Assembly: GCA_017409465.1 (NCBI GenBank)
Contig: JAFQSQ010000009.1
Location: forward strand, 1 to 64,000
From: Akkermansia sp.
GTDB taxonomy: Bacteria > Verrucomicrobiota > Verrucomicrobiia > Verrucomicrobiales > Akkermansiaceae
Direction: 5' to 3'
DNA length: 64,000 bases
The notes under the pieces are model-generated. The model saw only the letters and a program-made list of their open reading frames with translations, was not told the origin of the DNA and made no database searches. Positions 26,109 to 35,214 of this stretch are shown piece after piece. Every line of letters starts with the position of its first letter. Positions within the stretch are counted from its first letter, which is position 1. The translations under genes were made by a program, and so were the position numbers.

Positions 26109-28313
26109 ATGGAGGGTGAGTTGCAGCAGCTGTTGGAGCGCTACCTGACGGCTCCCGGTTATGAGCCGCAGGACGTGTCTGCCCTGGCCAGGGGGCTTGG
26201 TATCGATGCTCGCCGTCGGCGGGAGCTCCGGGAGCTGCTGCAGACCCTGTTAGAGCAGGGGAAACTGCTCAAACTCAGCAAGGCTCGCTATACCTTGCGC
26301 AAGCCGACGGATAACAGCCTCTCCGGGCGCGTGGTGCGGCGCGATAATGGGAAGCTGCTTTTTGTGCCCGATGCCGCCGGGTTGCAAAAACTGCGTGCGC
26401 TCTGTCCGGGTTTTGACGGCACGGCGCTGGCATTGCCGGAGCATAAGAGTCAGGGCGCCATGGATGGTGACCGGGTCGATGCCTCCGTCCGCCTGCAGCG
26501 GCAGGGCGGCTACCGTCGCCGAGGACGAGGGGCGCGGCGCCCTGATGTATCGGAACTGGAGTTGCAGGTCCGGGTGGAGGAGATATTGGAGCGAGGGCAT
26601 AACCGCTGGGTAGGTATCTACCAGTCGGGTGGACGCTACGGCTACATGTCCGGCGATGGCAAGACCGCACCCGAGCGGGTGAGACTCACCACACCGCCGC
26701 CGCCTGATCTGTTGCCGTTCATGAGCATCGTGGTGGAGCCTCTGACGCGTCCCATTGCCCGCACTGAGGCAACCGGGCGCATCGTTTCCGTGCTGGGCTG
26801 GCCCAATGATGCGGGGGTACAGATCACCACCATCATCCACAAATACGAGTTGGCAGATGTGTTCCCGGCAGAGGTCCTGGCAGAATCGGCCGCTTTGCCG
26901 GAGCTGCCGTCTGCCCGCGATATGGAGGGCCGCGACGACTGGCGGAACCGCTGTGTGATTACCATCGACCCGGCTTCGGCGCGTGATTTCGACGATGCCA
27001 TATCGGTGCGCCGTCTGGAGAAAGGCTGGGAGCTGGCCGTGCATATAGCGGATGTAGCTCATTATGTCCGACCCGGTTCTGCCCTGGACCACGAAGCCGC
27101 CAAACGCGGCAATTCGACCTATCTGCCTGATCGTGTGCTGCCGATGCTGCCACCGAGACTCTGCGACGGTATCTGTTCGTTGCGGCAGGGGGAGGAGCGG
27201 TTGACTCGCTTGTGCCTGATGCGCATCAACGAGCGGGGCGAGACCTACCGTGCTGAGTTCCGCGATGCCGTCATCTGCTCGCGACGGCGCTTGAGTTACC
27301 CTGAAGCTCTTGCCGTGTTGGAGCGACGGGGCAGTACGGAGGATGCCGAGATAGACGCCATGCTGCACGAGGCGCACGGCCTGGCGCAGTTGCTGCGCCG
27401 ACGGCGCTTTGAGAATGGTTCGCTCAACCTGGATATGCCGGAGCTTCATGTCATCACCAATGACCATGGGGTTCCCACTGACGTGGAACAGGAGGTCAGC
27501 GATATCTCGCATCAGTTGATTGAGGAATTCATGCTGGCAGCCAATGAGGCTGTGGCGCGTGAGCTCAATGCCCGGGGACTCCCGACGGTGTATCGTGTGC
27601 ATGAGGCGCCGGATTCGGCTAAACTGCAGGAGTTCGCGCAGCAGTTGCGTCTGTATGGGATTGCGGCGGGTACTCTGTCGACACGCGGAGAACTGGTGAA
27701 AGCCATGGAGAAACTGCATGGGCATCCGGATGAAGATTTGCTCAAGATTGCGCTGCTTCGAACGATGATGCGGGCGTGTTATTCTCCCCGACCGTTGGGG
27801 CACTACGGCCTGGCCAAGGGCGACTACTGCCATTTTACCAGCCCCATCCGCCGCTATGCTGATTTGCTGGTGCATCGGGCATTCAGTCGTCTGACCGGCC
27901 GCAGCGGCGCTGAGCATCCCCGACTGCTTTCACCCGGCAAGCTTGAGGATATCGCCCGCCATCTTTCGGAGACAGAGAGGCAGTCAGCCGCGGCAGAAAA
28001 CGAGGCTGAGCAGCAGATGCTGCTGCTGTATATGGAGCAACAGTGCTCTGCAGAGCAGCCGCGTGTGTGGGAGGCCGTGGTGACGGCCGTATGGGGGCAG
28101 GGACTTGCTGTTGAGCTTCCTCTGCTGCGCCTGAAGGGATTTGTCTCGGGAGGTGAGCTGCCGAATGCCTCCCGATGGTACCACGAGCGCCATGCTGATT
28201 GCTGGCGTTCCTTTGACGGAGGCTGTATCAGACCGGGCGATGTCCTGCGGGTTATTCCTGTCAATCTGGATGCCGCCACCGGTTTCGTGGATTTTCGCCC
28301 CGTTGGTGAATAA
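26109..28313 (+). CDS. rnr: Ribonuclease R (RNB-family 3'-5' exoribonuclease)
   Basis: RNase R degrades structured RNA from the 3' end. Domains: N-terminal winged helix (about 1-70), cold-shock domains (about 70-250), RNB catalytic domain (about 270-610) with TIDPASARDFDDAISV carrying the metal-binding aspartates and a later FTSPIRRYADLLVH, and a C-terminal S1-like domain (about 650-730). The 734-residue length is close to the family norm. The ATG at 26109 (MEGELQQLLERYL) is preferred to the TTG at 26100, which overlaps the previous stop. The lysine-rich tail of E. coli RNase R is missing. Confidence 0.95.
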   Translation: MEGELQQLLERYLTAPGYEPQDVSALARGLGIDARRRRELRELLQTLLEQGKLLKLSKARYTLRKPTDNSLSGRVVRRDNGKLLFVPDAAGLQKLRALCPGFDGTALALPEHKSQGAMDGDRVDASVRLQRQGGYRRRGRGARRPDVSELELQVRVEEILERGHNRWVGIYQSGGRYGYMSGDGKTAPERVRLTTPPPPDLLPFMSIVVEPLTRPIARTEATGRIVSVLGWPNDAGVQITTIIHKYELADVFPAEVLAESAALPELPSARDMEGRDDWRNRCVITIDPASARDFDDAISVRRLEKGWELAVHIADVAHYVRPGSALDHEAAKRGNSTYLPDRVLPMLPPRLCDGICSLRQGEERLTRLCLMRINERGETYRAEFRDAVICSRRRLSYPEALAVLERRGSTEDAEIDAMLHEAHGLAQLLRRRRFENGSLNLDMPELHVITNDHGVPTDVEQEVSDISHQLIEEFMLAANEAVARELNARGLPTVYRVHEAPDSAKLQEFAQQLRLYGIAAGTLSTRGELVKAMEKLHGHPDEDLLKIALLRTMMRACYSPRPLGHYGLAKGDYCHFTSPIRRYADLLVHRAFSRLTGRSGAEHPRLLSPGKLEDIARHLSETERQSAAAENEAEQQMLLLYMEQQCSAEQPRVWEAVVTAVWGQGLAVELPLLRLKGFVSGGELPNASRWYHERHADCWRSFDGGCIRPGDVLRVIPVNLDAATGFVDFRPVGE

Positions 28314-28347
28314 AAATCCGCTCACGCCGGAAGGGGCATGAGCGGAT
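28310..28347 (-). terminator. dsbD terminator
   Basis: ATCCGCTCA (28316-28324) pairs with TGAGCGGAT (28339-28347). On the minus strand the stem runs into TTTTTA, so it terminates dsbD. It lies between the convergent rnr and dsbD genes. Confidence 0.7.
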
Positions 28348-28375
28348 GGGACCAATAGAATGTCAGTCGGCTGAC

Positions 28376-30739
28376 TCAGACTTCTTCTTCCTCGCTATCG
28401 ACCTCTTCGTCCTCAGCGGAGGGCTCATCTTCGTCATATTCCACTTCCTCCTCTTCTTCTTCCGTTTCCTCCTCTGATTCATCGTCAGCCGCCTTGGTTG
28501 CTATCTCGGCCGGGAGGTTTGTCTTCAGGAAATCGAGCAGGTAATCTGCCGTCAGCAGCTCGCGGGTGACAATCGGCTCGCCCTCCGGTAAGTACAGGGC
28601 ATTGACCGGCACGGAGCTGCGGTTGAGCCGACGCATGGCAGCATCGATGGCCTCGTTCGGACGAGTCTTGTCGGCACGCATCAGCACGACACCGGCCTTG
28701 TTGAACTCAGCGTACACCTCGTCGCTGTAGGCGACACTCTTGTTAGCCAGACACGTGGCGCACCATTTGGCCGTGAAGTCCACGAATACGGGTGTCCCCT
28801 CGTCCAGCAGTTCCTGCATGCGCTCAGCATTCCACTCTACCCATTCTCTGGATATCTGTGCGGTGCCGTCATCCGTTGCCGGGGCTTCGGCAGAGCTCTT
28901 GGGCATGGCATAGTAGACGCCGATTCCGGCGAGAGCCAGCGCGACTACCAGACCGATGATGCGTGTGCGGCGTTCCTTGTACATGGGACACCAGCGGCCA
29001 TAGACCCAGAAGGCCGCGCTGAAGATGACCAGACCGATGAGCACTTCGAGTGTAAGAGTGGGCGGATCAGCCGGGATAAAGGCGAGGTAGACAAAGAGAA
29101 TCCACGCTGTTGCGGCGAAGAGCAGGAAGGAAAGCCCCTGTTTGAGAGATTCCATCCAGGCTCCGGGGGTAGGCAGGTACTTCACCAGGGAGGGGAAGAG
29201 CCCCAGCAGAATATAGGGGAAAGCGAGCCCCAATGCCATGAAGGTGAGAGCCGCCGTCATCCATACGCCGGGAAGCGCCATGGCGGCCGGCATGGCTGTA
29301 CCCAGGAAGGGGGCGCTGCAGGGCGTGGCGACCACGGTCACGAAAAGCCCTTGGAAGAACGAGCCGGTGAGTCCGCTCTTGTTCTGCATGCTCTGTCCGG
29401 CAGAGGTCGCCCCGACGCCGATTTCAAACACGCCGAACATGCTCAGCCCCAGTGTGAGCAGCAGCAGCATAATCAGGAAAACAATCCATTCGTTCTGCAT
29501 CCAGGCGGCCCAGTTGCGGCTTTCTGAACCGACGTCATTCCAAAGCGTGGAGAACCACTGCGTCCAGGGCTGTCCGGCCAGTACCTCCAGATTCGAGAAA
29601 ACAATGAGCAGGGCTGCGATGATCCAGAACGAGATGAGAATGCCCAGCACGAATGCCAGCGAATGCAGCAATACCTTGCGGCGGCTGCCGCCGCCCAGTT
29701 CAACGAAGCTCATAATCTTGAGCCCGATGACGGGGAATACGCAGGGCATGAGGTTGAGAATGAGACCGCCGGCAAAGAGCGAGAGGAAAAGCATCAGCAT
29801 GTCGAGTCCCAGGGGTGCCTTGCGGTCAGCGCCGACCTGAGCGACAGCTGACGGTGTCGTCATGTCGATATCCAATTCCGTGACCTTGCCGTCTGCTACC
29901 AGAACCCCGCTCAGGCGGGTGAGGGGCTTGCCCACCATGGCTTCGTCCATCGCCGGGTGCAGCAGATCCTTGTTGTCGTTGCGGGTGAGCACCAGGGTGT
30001 TGCCCTCTATCTTCTGAGCAACGGTCGGAGAGATGCTGTTGTCGTAGGAGAAGAAGTAGGCTTCTTTCGGTGTGGTGCCGTCGGGGAAGTGCAGGCGCAC
30101 TTCCTTATCCGTCTGCTCGGCCTGTCCCTTGACAGGGGGTGTCATACCCACCAGGTTCTTGAGGCACGCTGCATTCCAGCCCGGGGCGGCAGCCCCATCG
30201 CCCGCCGTCAGTTCCAGCGTTGCAGTCGCGGTCGTGGGCGGAGCACAGCCTTCGTCCGAGCAGAGCTGAGCCGTGGAGCTCACCGTGAAGGAGGCCTGCT
30301 GCGGTGCATTGGTCTGAGGCGTAAGCTCCCAGACAATCAGGGGGGCTTCGTACGAGTAGGCAACGCTGCCGAAGGCGCTCTCATGGCGCACCGGGGCTGC
30401 CCAGAACGGGCCGCGCACGCTGAATCCCTCCGGTGCCTGCAGCTCGGCCGTCATCGGCTCACCCACCGTACCCGGGTTGCGGAAGTAGCCGTGCCAGGTT
30501 TCGGTGATTTCCCCCTTGGCGGCGATGTAGAATGGGGTACCTTGTTTGTAGCCGGACACTGAGGCCGAAGCGCTCAGTTTCAGTGTGGGACCGGAGGGAG
30601 CCTCCTCGCCACCCAGCAGAGCGGACAAACCTCCCATGGGGGAATCTCCGCTCGTGGGGAGAACTCCCTCCGGCAACTGGGCAGTGCACAGCCCGGTTGC
30701 GGTCAGCAGTGAAACGAATAACAGACGCAATGTGCTCAT
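28376..30739 (-). CDS. dsbD: Thiol:disulfide interchange protein DsbD
   Basis: DsbD moves electrons from cytosolic thioredoxin across the inner membrane to periplasmic proteins. Order: signal peptide (about 1-20), alpha domain with the Cys pair in LCSDEGCAPP (about 155-164), a CcdA-like membrane core with Cys in LNLMPCVFPVIG and VVATPCSAPFLG, and a gamma thioredoxin domain with FTAKWCATCLANKS (about 660). The last 45 residues are almost wholly Glu/Asp, which is unusual for DsbD. It probably supports the ResB/CcsA cytochrome c genes at 35-37 kb. Its promoter indicates a leaderless mRNA. Confidence 0.93.
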   Translation of the reverse strand: MSTLRLLFVSLLTATGLCTAQLPEGVLPTSGDSPMGGLSALLGGEEAPSGPTLKLSASASVSGYKQGTPFYIAAKGEITETWHGYFRNPGTVGEPMTAELQAPEGFSVRGPFWAAPVRHESAFGSVAYSYEAPLIVWELTPQTNAPQQASFTVSSTAQLCSDEGCAPPTTATATLELTAGDGAAAPGWNAACLKNLVGMTPPVKGQAEQTDKEVRLHFPDGTTPKEAYFFSYDNSISPTVAQKIEGNTLVLTRNDNKDLLHPAMDEAMVGKPLTRLSGVLVADGKVTELDIDMTTPSAVAQVGADRKAPLGLDMLMLFLSLFAGGLILNLMPCVFPVIGLKIMSFVELGGGSRRKVLLHSLAFVLGILISFWIIAALLIVFSNLEVLAGQPWTQWFSTLWNDVGSESRNWAAWMQNEWIVFLIMLLLLTLGLSMFGVFEIGVGATSAGQSMQNKSGLTGSFFQGLFVTVVATPCSAPFLGTAMPAAMALPGVWMTAALTFMALGLAFPYILLGLFPSLVKYLPTPGAWMESLKQGLSFLLFAATAWILFVYLAFIPADPPTLTLEVLIGLVIFSAAFWVYGRWCPMYKERRTRIIGLVVALALAGIGVYYAMPKSSAEAPATDDGTAQISREWVEWNAERMQELLDEGTPVFVDFTAKWCATCLANKSVAYSDEVYAEFNKAGVVLMRADKTRPNEAIDAAMRRLNRSSVPVNALYLPEGEPIVTRELLTADYLLDFLKTNLPAEIATKAADDESEEETEEEEEEVEYDEDEPSAEDEEVDSEEEEV

Positions 30740-30745
30740 GCCGGT

Positions 30746-30775
30746 ATTCTAGCACATGGCAACCCCCTCTGGCAA
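30746..30775 (-). promoter_or_regulatory. Predicted leaderless dsbD promoter
   Basis: On the minus strand, TTGCCA (30770-30775), an 18-bp spacer and TAGAAT (30746-30751). The ATG at 30739 is the seventh base after the -10 box. Confidence 0.55.
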
Positions 30776-30883
30776 GGCGTTAGTGGCAGACGTTCGCCTC
30801 ATTCAAATCAAAAAAGCGATTTCCAGACGCTTCAAGTGGTCGCGGCATGCTTTTTCCTTGCGTTTTTGGGTGTATCATATAGA

Positions 30884-32161
30884 ATGCAGAGCGTGGAACC
30901 AGAATCGCAACAGCATGAGCAGCTTCCTGCTGCGCCCGGTGTGATGGTCAGGGTGCCGTTCCGGCGTCTGTATGGCTGGGGGATGTTCAGTATGGGGCTC
31001 GTGCCGGTTTTCATGCTCGTGAATCTGAGCCTGGGCTTGCTGATGGGGGAGGATGTCTGGAAACCCTGGCTGCTGTGGTTAGTGGGATATCTCGGAGTGT
31101 CTCTGATACCGGCCGGTGTGGCGTGGGTACTTCTGAAGAATCCGGCAGAAGCCGCTTTTTGGCGGAAACTGCTTTACGTTGTCGTCGTCACGCTGATGCT
31201 GATGCTGTCGGCCGTGGGTCTGTGGGGGAAGCCGGAGCCGCTGTCACTGATGGGTGTAGTCGTTCTCTTTTTTGCGAGCGTCCCGATATTGTTTCTTCTG
31301 GCAGCCTGTCGCCGTAATCGTCGGGAGAAATCGGCGGCATCGGAGTCGGAGGAACGAGGAGAGAAAAGCCGTTCGTTCGTGGTCGTGGGCAAATCGCTGC
31401 TGGAATGCTCGCTGCTGGCCGCATCCCCCTGGCTGGGTATTGGCTATATCTTTTGCCTGATGGGGCTGTCGCCTCATTTTGAGTTAGTCAGTTTTCTGGG
31501 GTGTCTGGCAGGCATCATCATACCCGCCTGGGTTGGGGTGGCCGTACTCCAGACCGTCATCTTGTGGTTGCTGCGGCTCTGTCGCAAGTGGTGGCCACTG
31601 TGTCTGGTTATTCTGATGGTTGCGCTCGGTGGTGCAGGCTGGTTCTGCTGCAGTGGCATAGCCGCCTGGCTGCTGTCGGCGGCTATACCGGCTCTGCTGC
31701 CCGGTATTTATGTAGCGCAGAGCATCCGTCAGTGGCGTTGCCCTGAGGAGACCCCGCAAGCGCGAATCAGGCGTTCACCTTTTGTCTGTGCGTTGTTGGC
31801 CGTTTTGTCGTTGACCGGCATGGCGCCAATTCTTCTGCTGGGCATGTTCATCCTGAGGAGGGAAGAAGCGGCGGCTGAGCTTGCCCTGATGGGGGGCTCT
31901 CTTCTGCTCCTGCTTTTGTATGCCGTTGTTTTACGGGTGTTGGCCTCGTGTATCATGGGTGAGGTGAAGACCGCACCGGCTGCCCGACGCGTTCTATACG
32001 TCCTGCTGGCTTGCCTGGTGCCCTCTTTCCCGGTTTTTTCGGGCTGCATGTGCTCTCATATCACTGACTTTCTGGCGTATGCACCCGGTCTGGCTCCGTT
32101 GGTCATCCTTCATCTGTATTTCCTGGAGCTGAATGTAAACTACGCGAAGGATTCGCCGTAA
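30884..32161 (+). CDS. Multi-pass membrane protein of unknown function
   Basis: Not recognised. The 425-residue protein has roughly ten to eleven hydrophobic helices in two or three groups, separated by basic linkers such as RRNRREKSAASESEER near residue 145 and RQWRCPEETPQARIRR near 285. Each group ends with a similar sized loop, which hints at an internal repeat of membrane bundles. No transporter signature or catalytic motif is evident. The start MQSVEPESQQHEQ at 30884 is preferred to the frame's earlier Met at 30836, since TATCAT lies six bases upstream of it and would be part of a leaderless promoter. Confidence 0.65.
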   Translation: MQSVEPESQQHEQLPAAPGVMVRVPFRRLYGWGMFSMGLVPVFMLVNLSLGLLMGEDVWKPWLLWLVGYLGVSLIPAGVAWVLLKNPAEAAFWRKLLYVVVVTLMLMLSAVGLWGKPEPLSLMGVVVLFFASVPILFLLAACRRNRREKSAASESEERGEKSRSFVVVGKSLLECSLLAASPWLGIGYIFCLMGLSPHFELVSFLGCLAGIIIPAWVGVAVLQTVILWLLRLCRKWWPLCLVILMVALGGAGWFCCSGIAAWLLSAAIPALLPGIYVAQSIRQWRCPEETPQARIRRSPFVCALLAVLSLTGMAPILLLGMFILRREEAAAELALMGGSLLLLLLYAVVLRVLASCIMGEVKTAPAARRVLYVLLACLVPSFPVFSGCMCSHITDFLAYAPGLAPLVILHLYFLELNVNYAKDSP

Positions 32162-32171
32162 ATCAAAGAGA

Positions 32172-32204
32172 CCGCCGCTGCCACAGTGTGAGCGGCAGCG
32201 GCGG
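32172..32204. terminator. GC-rich hairpin between convergent genes
   Basis: CCGCCGCTGCC (32172-32182) pairs with GGCAGCGGCGG (32194-32204). It lies between the ends of the membrane protein gene and the helicase gene. A modest U-rich stretch follows on the minus strand. Confidence 0.55.
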
Positions 32205-32235
32205 GGGAGAAAGTGGCGGCGGCTTCGCACGAGCA

Positions 32236-34068
32236 TCAGGATTTGCCGCGGTCGCTGCGATGACCCCGTTCGGAGCGTTCCTGTCGGCTCCCACGGTCAG
32301 GGCGAAAATCGCGATCACCACGGAAGCGGCCGCTGCGGGATGAGGTATAGGAGTTATCCTCTCGGCGGGGACGATAGCCGCTGCCTTTGCCCTGCCAGGA
32401 GGCTGCGGCACGACGGGCTCCGCCGGGGATGAAGTCGCGGCGGGTATGACCCTCTGGGCGTCCCTTGTCTTCGCGGACGTTGACCTCGTAGCCGCAGATG
32501 CTGCAGCAGGACAGCGCGCTGACGAGCTGAGGCACCACTTCGGGGGCTACCTCGATGAGCGAATGCTTGAGGAAAATGCGGATGTCGCCGATGGTACCCT
32601 TGGGCGCCCCGCCTTCGTTGTAGAAGAGCCCGGCGATGTCTTTGGGCCGAATGCCCAGCAGCTTACCGCCGTTCATGAAAAGAGTTACAGTTTCCTGCAG
32701 ATTGGACCAGTCCTGCCCTTTGTCTACGGCGGTGTTGTCGGCATCTGCTGCGCGATGGTAGCGGCTGGGACGATCCTCCGGGATGGGCTGCAGCTCGCGG
32801 CTTGTCTTCTGCAGCAGCAGGTTGAACATGGCTGTAAGCAGCTTGTCGGAGTCTATTTCCAAGTCTCGCAGTTCCTCCGGTACATCGTGTGCCTGAGCCG
32901 CCAGCTCCAGGATGTCATCCACCAGCGATTCGCGCCGAACCTGCTCCACCTGGGTACCGGTCATCACCTTCTCGCGCTGCATGCGCACACCGACGAAGCG
33001 TTCGATGCGGCCCAGCAGGGAGAAATCACGCCGCCCGATAAAGGTGACGGCTCGTCCCTTGCGCCCGGCGCGTGCCGTGCGGCCGATGCGGTGTACGTAG
33101 TCCTCCGGCTCGCGCGGGAGCTCAAAGTTCACCACCATATCCACATCGTCGATATCCAGCCCACGGGCTGCGATATCGGTGGCGACCAGTACGCTGAGGC
33201 ACCCCTTGCGGAATGAGTCCATCACCCTCTCACGGAGTGTCTGGGGCATATCGCCGTGCAATCGGTCGACGGCATAACCACGAGCCAGCAGCCCATCTAC
33301 CACGTCGTCTACCACGCGTTTGGTATTGGCAAAGACGAGTCCGCGCTTCATGCGCCCCATCTCAATGAGACGGCTGAGTACCTCGATACGCGAGGAGAAC
33401 ACCACTTCGTACACGCTCTGCTCGCAGGTGGGAACTGTCAGCACCGGGCGTTCGATGGAAATCTCCGTGGGATTCTCGGACAGACTGTCGATGAGCGAGC
33501 GAATGGCCGGTGACATCGTGGCCGAGAAGAACAGTGTCTGGCGCGGCGTGGGCAGCTGAGCCACCACGCGGTCGATATCCTCCTGGAAGCCCATGTCGAG
33601 CATTTCGTCAGCCTCATCGAGGATAAGCATGGAGATATTGTCCGTCCGGAGCTCGCCCTGCTCCATGAGGTCGAGGATGCGCCCGGGCGTGCCGACCACA
33701 AACTGTACTCCGCGTTTCAGTGCTGCCAGCTGAGGCCCGAAAGAGGCACCACCGTAGATGGGGGCTGCGGACACGCCGTCGAGGAAAAGTGCCAGCTTGT
33801 CCACCTCGCGGCAAATCTGAACGGCCAGTTCACGGGTAGGAGCCAGACAGAGCACCTGCACGGCACGTACTCCCGGATCGATACTCTCCAGCGCCGGGAT
33901 GGAAAAGGCCAGTGTCTTGCCGGAGCCTGTGTGAGAAAGCCCCACGATATCCGCACCCTCCAGTGCTGCGGGAATAGCTTGTTCCTGAATGGGGGAAGGG
34001 GTTTCAAACCCGAGGACCTCAATGGCCTCCAGGATTTCCGGGCAGATACCGAGTTCGGAGAATGACAT
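32236..34068 (-). CDS. DEAD-box RNA helicase of the DeaD/CsdA type
   Basis: The 610-residue protein has the DEAD-box core: Q-motif FETPSPIQEQAIP, SHTGSGKTLAF (motif I), PTRELAVQ, DEADEMLDMGF (motif II), SAT (motif III) and HRIGRTARAGRKG (motif VI). After about residue 480 comes a DbpA/CsdA-type RNA-binding domain (LFMNGGKLLGIRPKDIAGLF). A basic Arg/Gly/Asp tail follows. Such helicases act in ribosome assembly and mRNA decay, especially in the cold. The start at 34068 (MSFSELG) fits the family; the same frame stays open for 800 codons upstream over genes on the other strand, which is not coding. Confidence 0.92.
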   Translation of the reverse strand: MSFSELGICPEILEAIEVLGFETPSPIQEQAIPAALEGADIVGLSHTGSGKTLAFSIPALESIDPGVRAVQVLCLAPTRELAVQICREVDKLALFLDGVSAAPIYGGASFGPQLAALKRGVQFVVGTPGRILDLMEQGELRTDNISMLILDEADEMLDMGFQEDIDRVVAQLPTPRQTLFFSATMSPAIRSLIDSLSENPTEISIERPVLTVPTCEQSVYEVVFSSRIEVLSRLIEMGRMKRGLVFANTKRVVDDVVDGLLARGYAVDRLHGDMPQTLRERVMDSFRKGCLSVLVATDIAARGLDIDDVDMVVNFELPREPEDYVHRIGRTARAGRKGRAVTFIGRRDFSLLGRIERFVGVRMQREKVMTGTQVEQVRRESLVDDILELAAQAHDVPEELRDLEIDSDKLLTAMFNLLLQKTSRELQPIPEDRPSRYHRAADADNTAVDKGQDWSNLQETVTLFMNGGKLLGIRPKDIAGLFYNEGGAPKGTIGDIRIFLKHSLIEVAPEVVPQLVSALSCCSICGYEVNVREDKGRPEGHTRRDFIPGGARRAAASWQGKGSGYRPRREDNSYTSSRSGRFRGDRDFRPDRGSRQERSERGHRSDRGKS

Positions 34069-34199
34069 AGACGGCTCAGAGAATGCCGCAGAGAGGGGTA
34101 CTTGTAAAGATAATTTCGCGTGGGTGACGCAGAAAGAGAGTGTTCGCCTGCGGTTATCATTTTTGTGCCTGATGTGATGCATATTGCCGGAGATTGCGT

Positions 34200-34227
34200 T
34201 TGACAGTCGCGCCACAGGGTGTATAAT
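34200..34227 (+). promoter_or_regulatory. Consensus leaderless promoter of the LpxR-like gene
   Basis: TTGACA (34200-34205), a 16-bp spacer and TATAAT (34222-34227). The ATG at 34234 is the seventh base after the -10 box. This rules out the upstream in-frame ATG at 34219, which lies within the spacer. Confidence 0.65.
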
Positions 34228-34233
34228 CAACCC

Positions 34234-35202
34234 ATGAGCGCTATCCCATGGGTTACTATGCTGACTGCTTCTGTTGTGGCTGATTATATCAATCCCATAG
34301 CACAACCCGGAGAACCGGGCTATACGCCTGCTCCGAAGAATCATCTGCGGGTGCTTTTTGAGAACGATTCCGCTTTCGATGAGGATCGTAACTATACTCA
34401 CGGGACTCGTATCGACTACGCACGTGAAATCAAGGGCAACCATTATTTCGGGGCCAGTATCACCCAGAATATCTATACTCCCGAGACCCATACCAACGGC
34501 AACGTCTACAACCAGCAGCCCCATGCCGGCTATCTCGCATTTGGCGGTGCCTACATGTACCGCGGAGAATACGTCGGTTCGTCTGTGGAGCTGCAGATCG
34601 GTACGACAGGCAAGGCTTCCTTTGCTGAAAATGCTCAATGGTTTGTCCATGAAATCGGTAAGATGGAGCAGTGGGACGGTTGGGGCGATCAGATTCCGTC
34701 GGAGGTGACGATGCAGCTTACCGCTCGTCAGGACTGGCGTCTTCCTTTCCTGGAGACGGATAACGGCGCTTATCAGACAGACGCACTTATCTACACACGT
34801 CAGGCTGTGGGTACCGTGTCTGTCGCCGGTGGTATCGGGCTCTCTCTTCGCTGGGGACGCAATTTGCCGGGCGCCATGCAGGTAGTGGGCAATCATGCTG
34901 CCGATTACAGTACAGGCCTGCTTCGCAAGAGCAGTTACAAGCCGGAGGAGACGTCCTGGTTCATTCTGGGCAGCGCCTATGGCTCCTATGTCGCTCGCGA
35001 TTTGTTTATCGATGGCGGTGTGTTCCATGATTTTGAGCAGACTTGCAGCCGCTCTCCCTGGCAGGCTGAGTTGCAGCTGGGTACCGGTGTCGTGCACGAG
35101 GGAATCCACTACTACGCCGGTGCGGTGTGGCATACGCGTCGCTACCGCACGCAGGATAATCAGGCTCTCTACGGTACATTTGCCATATCCTGGCACTGGT
35201 AA
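34234..35202 (+). CDS. LpxR-family outer-membrane lipid A deacylase-like protein
   Basis: The 322-residue protein shows the LpxR (DUF2219) start FENDSAFDEDRNYTHG, which carries the Asn-Asp and Thr that build the active site. Farther on, SFAENAQWFVHEIGKM has the Ser/Gln/His spacing around the catalytic His, followed by WDGWGDQIPSE. The C-terminus ends in a beta strand with a terminal aromatic residue (FAISWHW), as in outer-membrane barrels. LpxR removes the 3'-acyloxyacyl group of lipid A. A short hydrophobic N-terminus serves as signal peptide. Substrate identity is inferred from the family. It is followed after 12 bp by the resB-like gene. Confidence 0.82.
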   Translation: MSAIPWVTMLTASVVADYINPIAQPGEPGYTPAPKNHLRVLFENDSAFDEDRNYTHGTRIDYAREIKGNHYFGASITQNIYTPETHTNGNVYNQQPHAGYLAFGGAYMYRGEYVGSSVELQIGTTGKASFAENAQWFVHEIGKMEQWDGWGDQIPSEVTMQLTARQDWRLPFLETDNGAYQTDALIYTRQAVGTVSVAGGIGLSLRWGRNLPGAMQVVGNHAADYSTGLLRKSSYKPEETSWFILGSAYGSYVARDLFIDGGVFHDFEQTCSRSPWQAELQLGTGVVHEGIHYYAGAVWHTRRYRTQDNQALYGTFAISWHW

Positions 35203-35214
35203 GCCCTCTTCTGC

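Noticed and set aside
26250..27917. A 555-codon frame antisense to RNase R
   Set aside because: Shadow of rnr; Gln/His/Arg-rich translation without domains.
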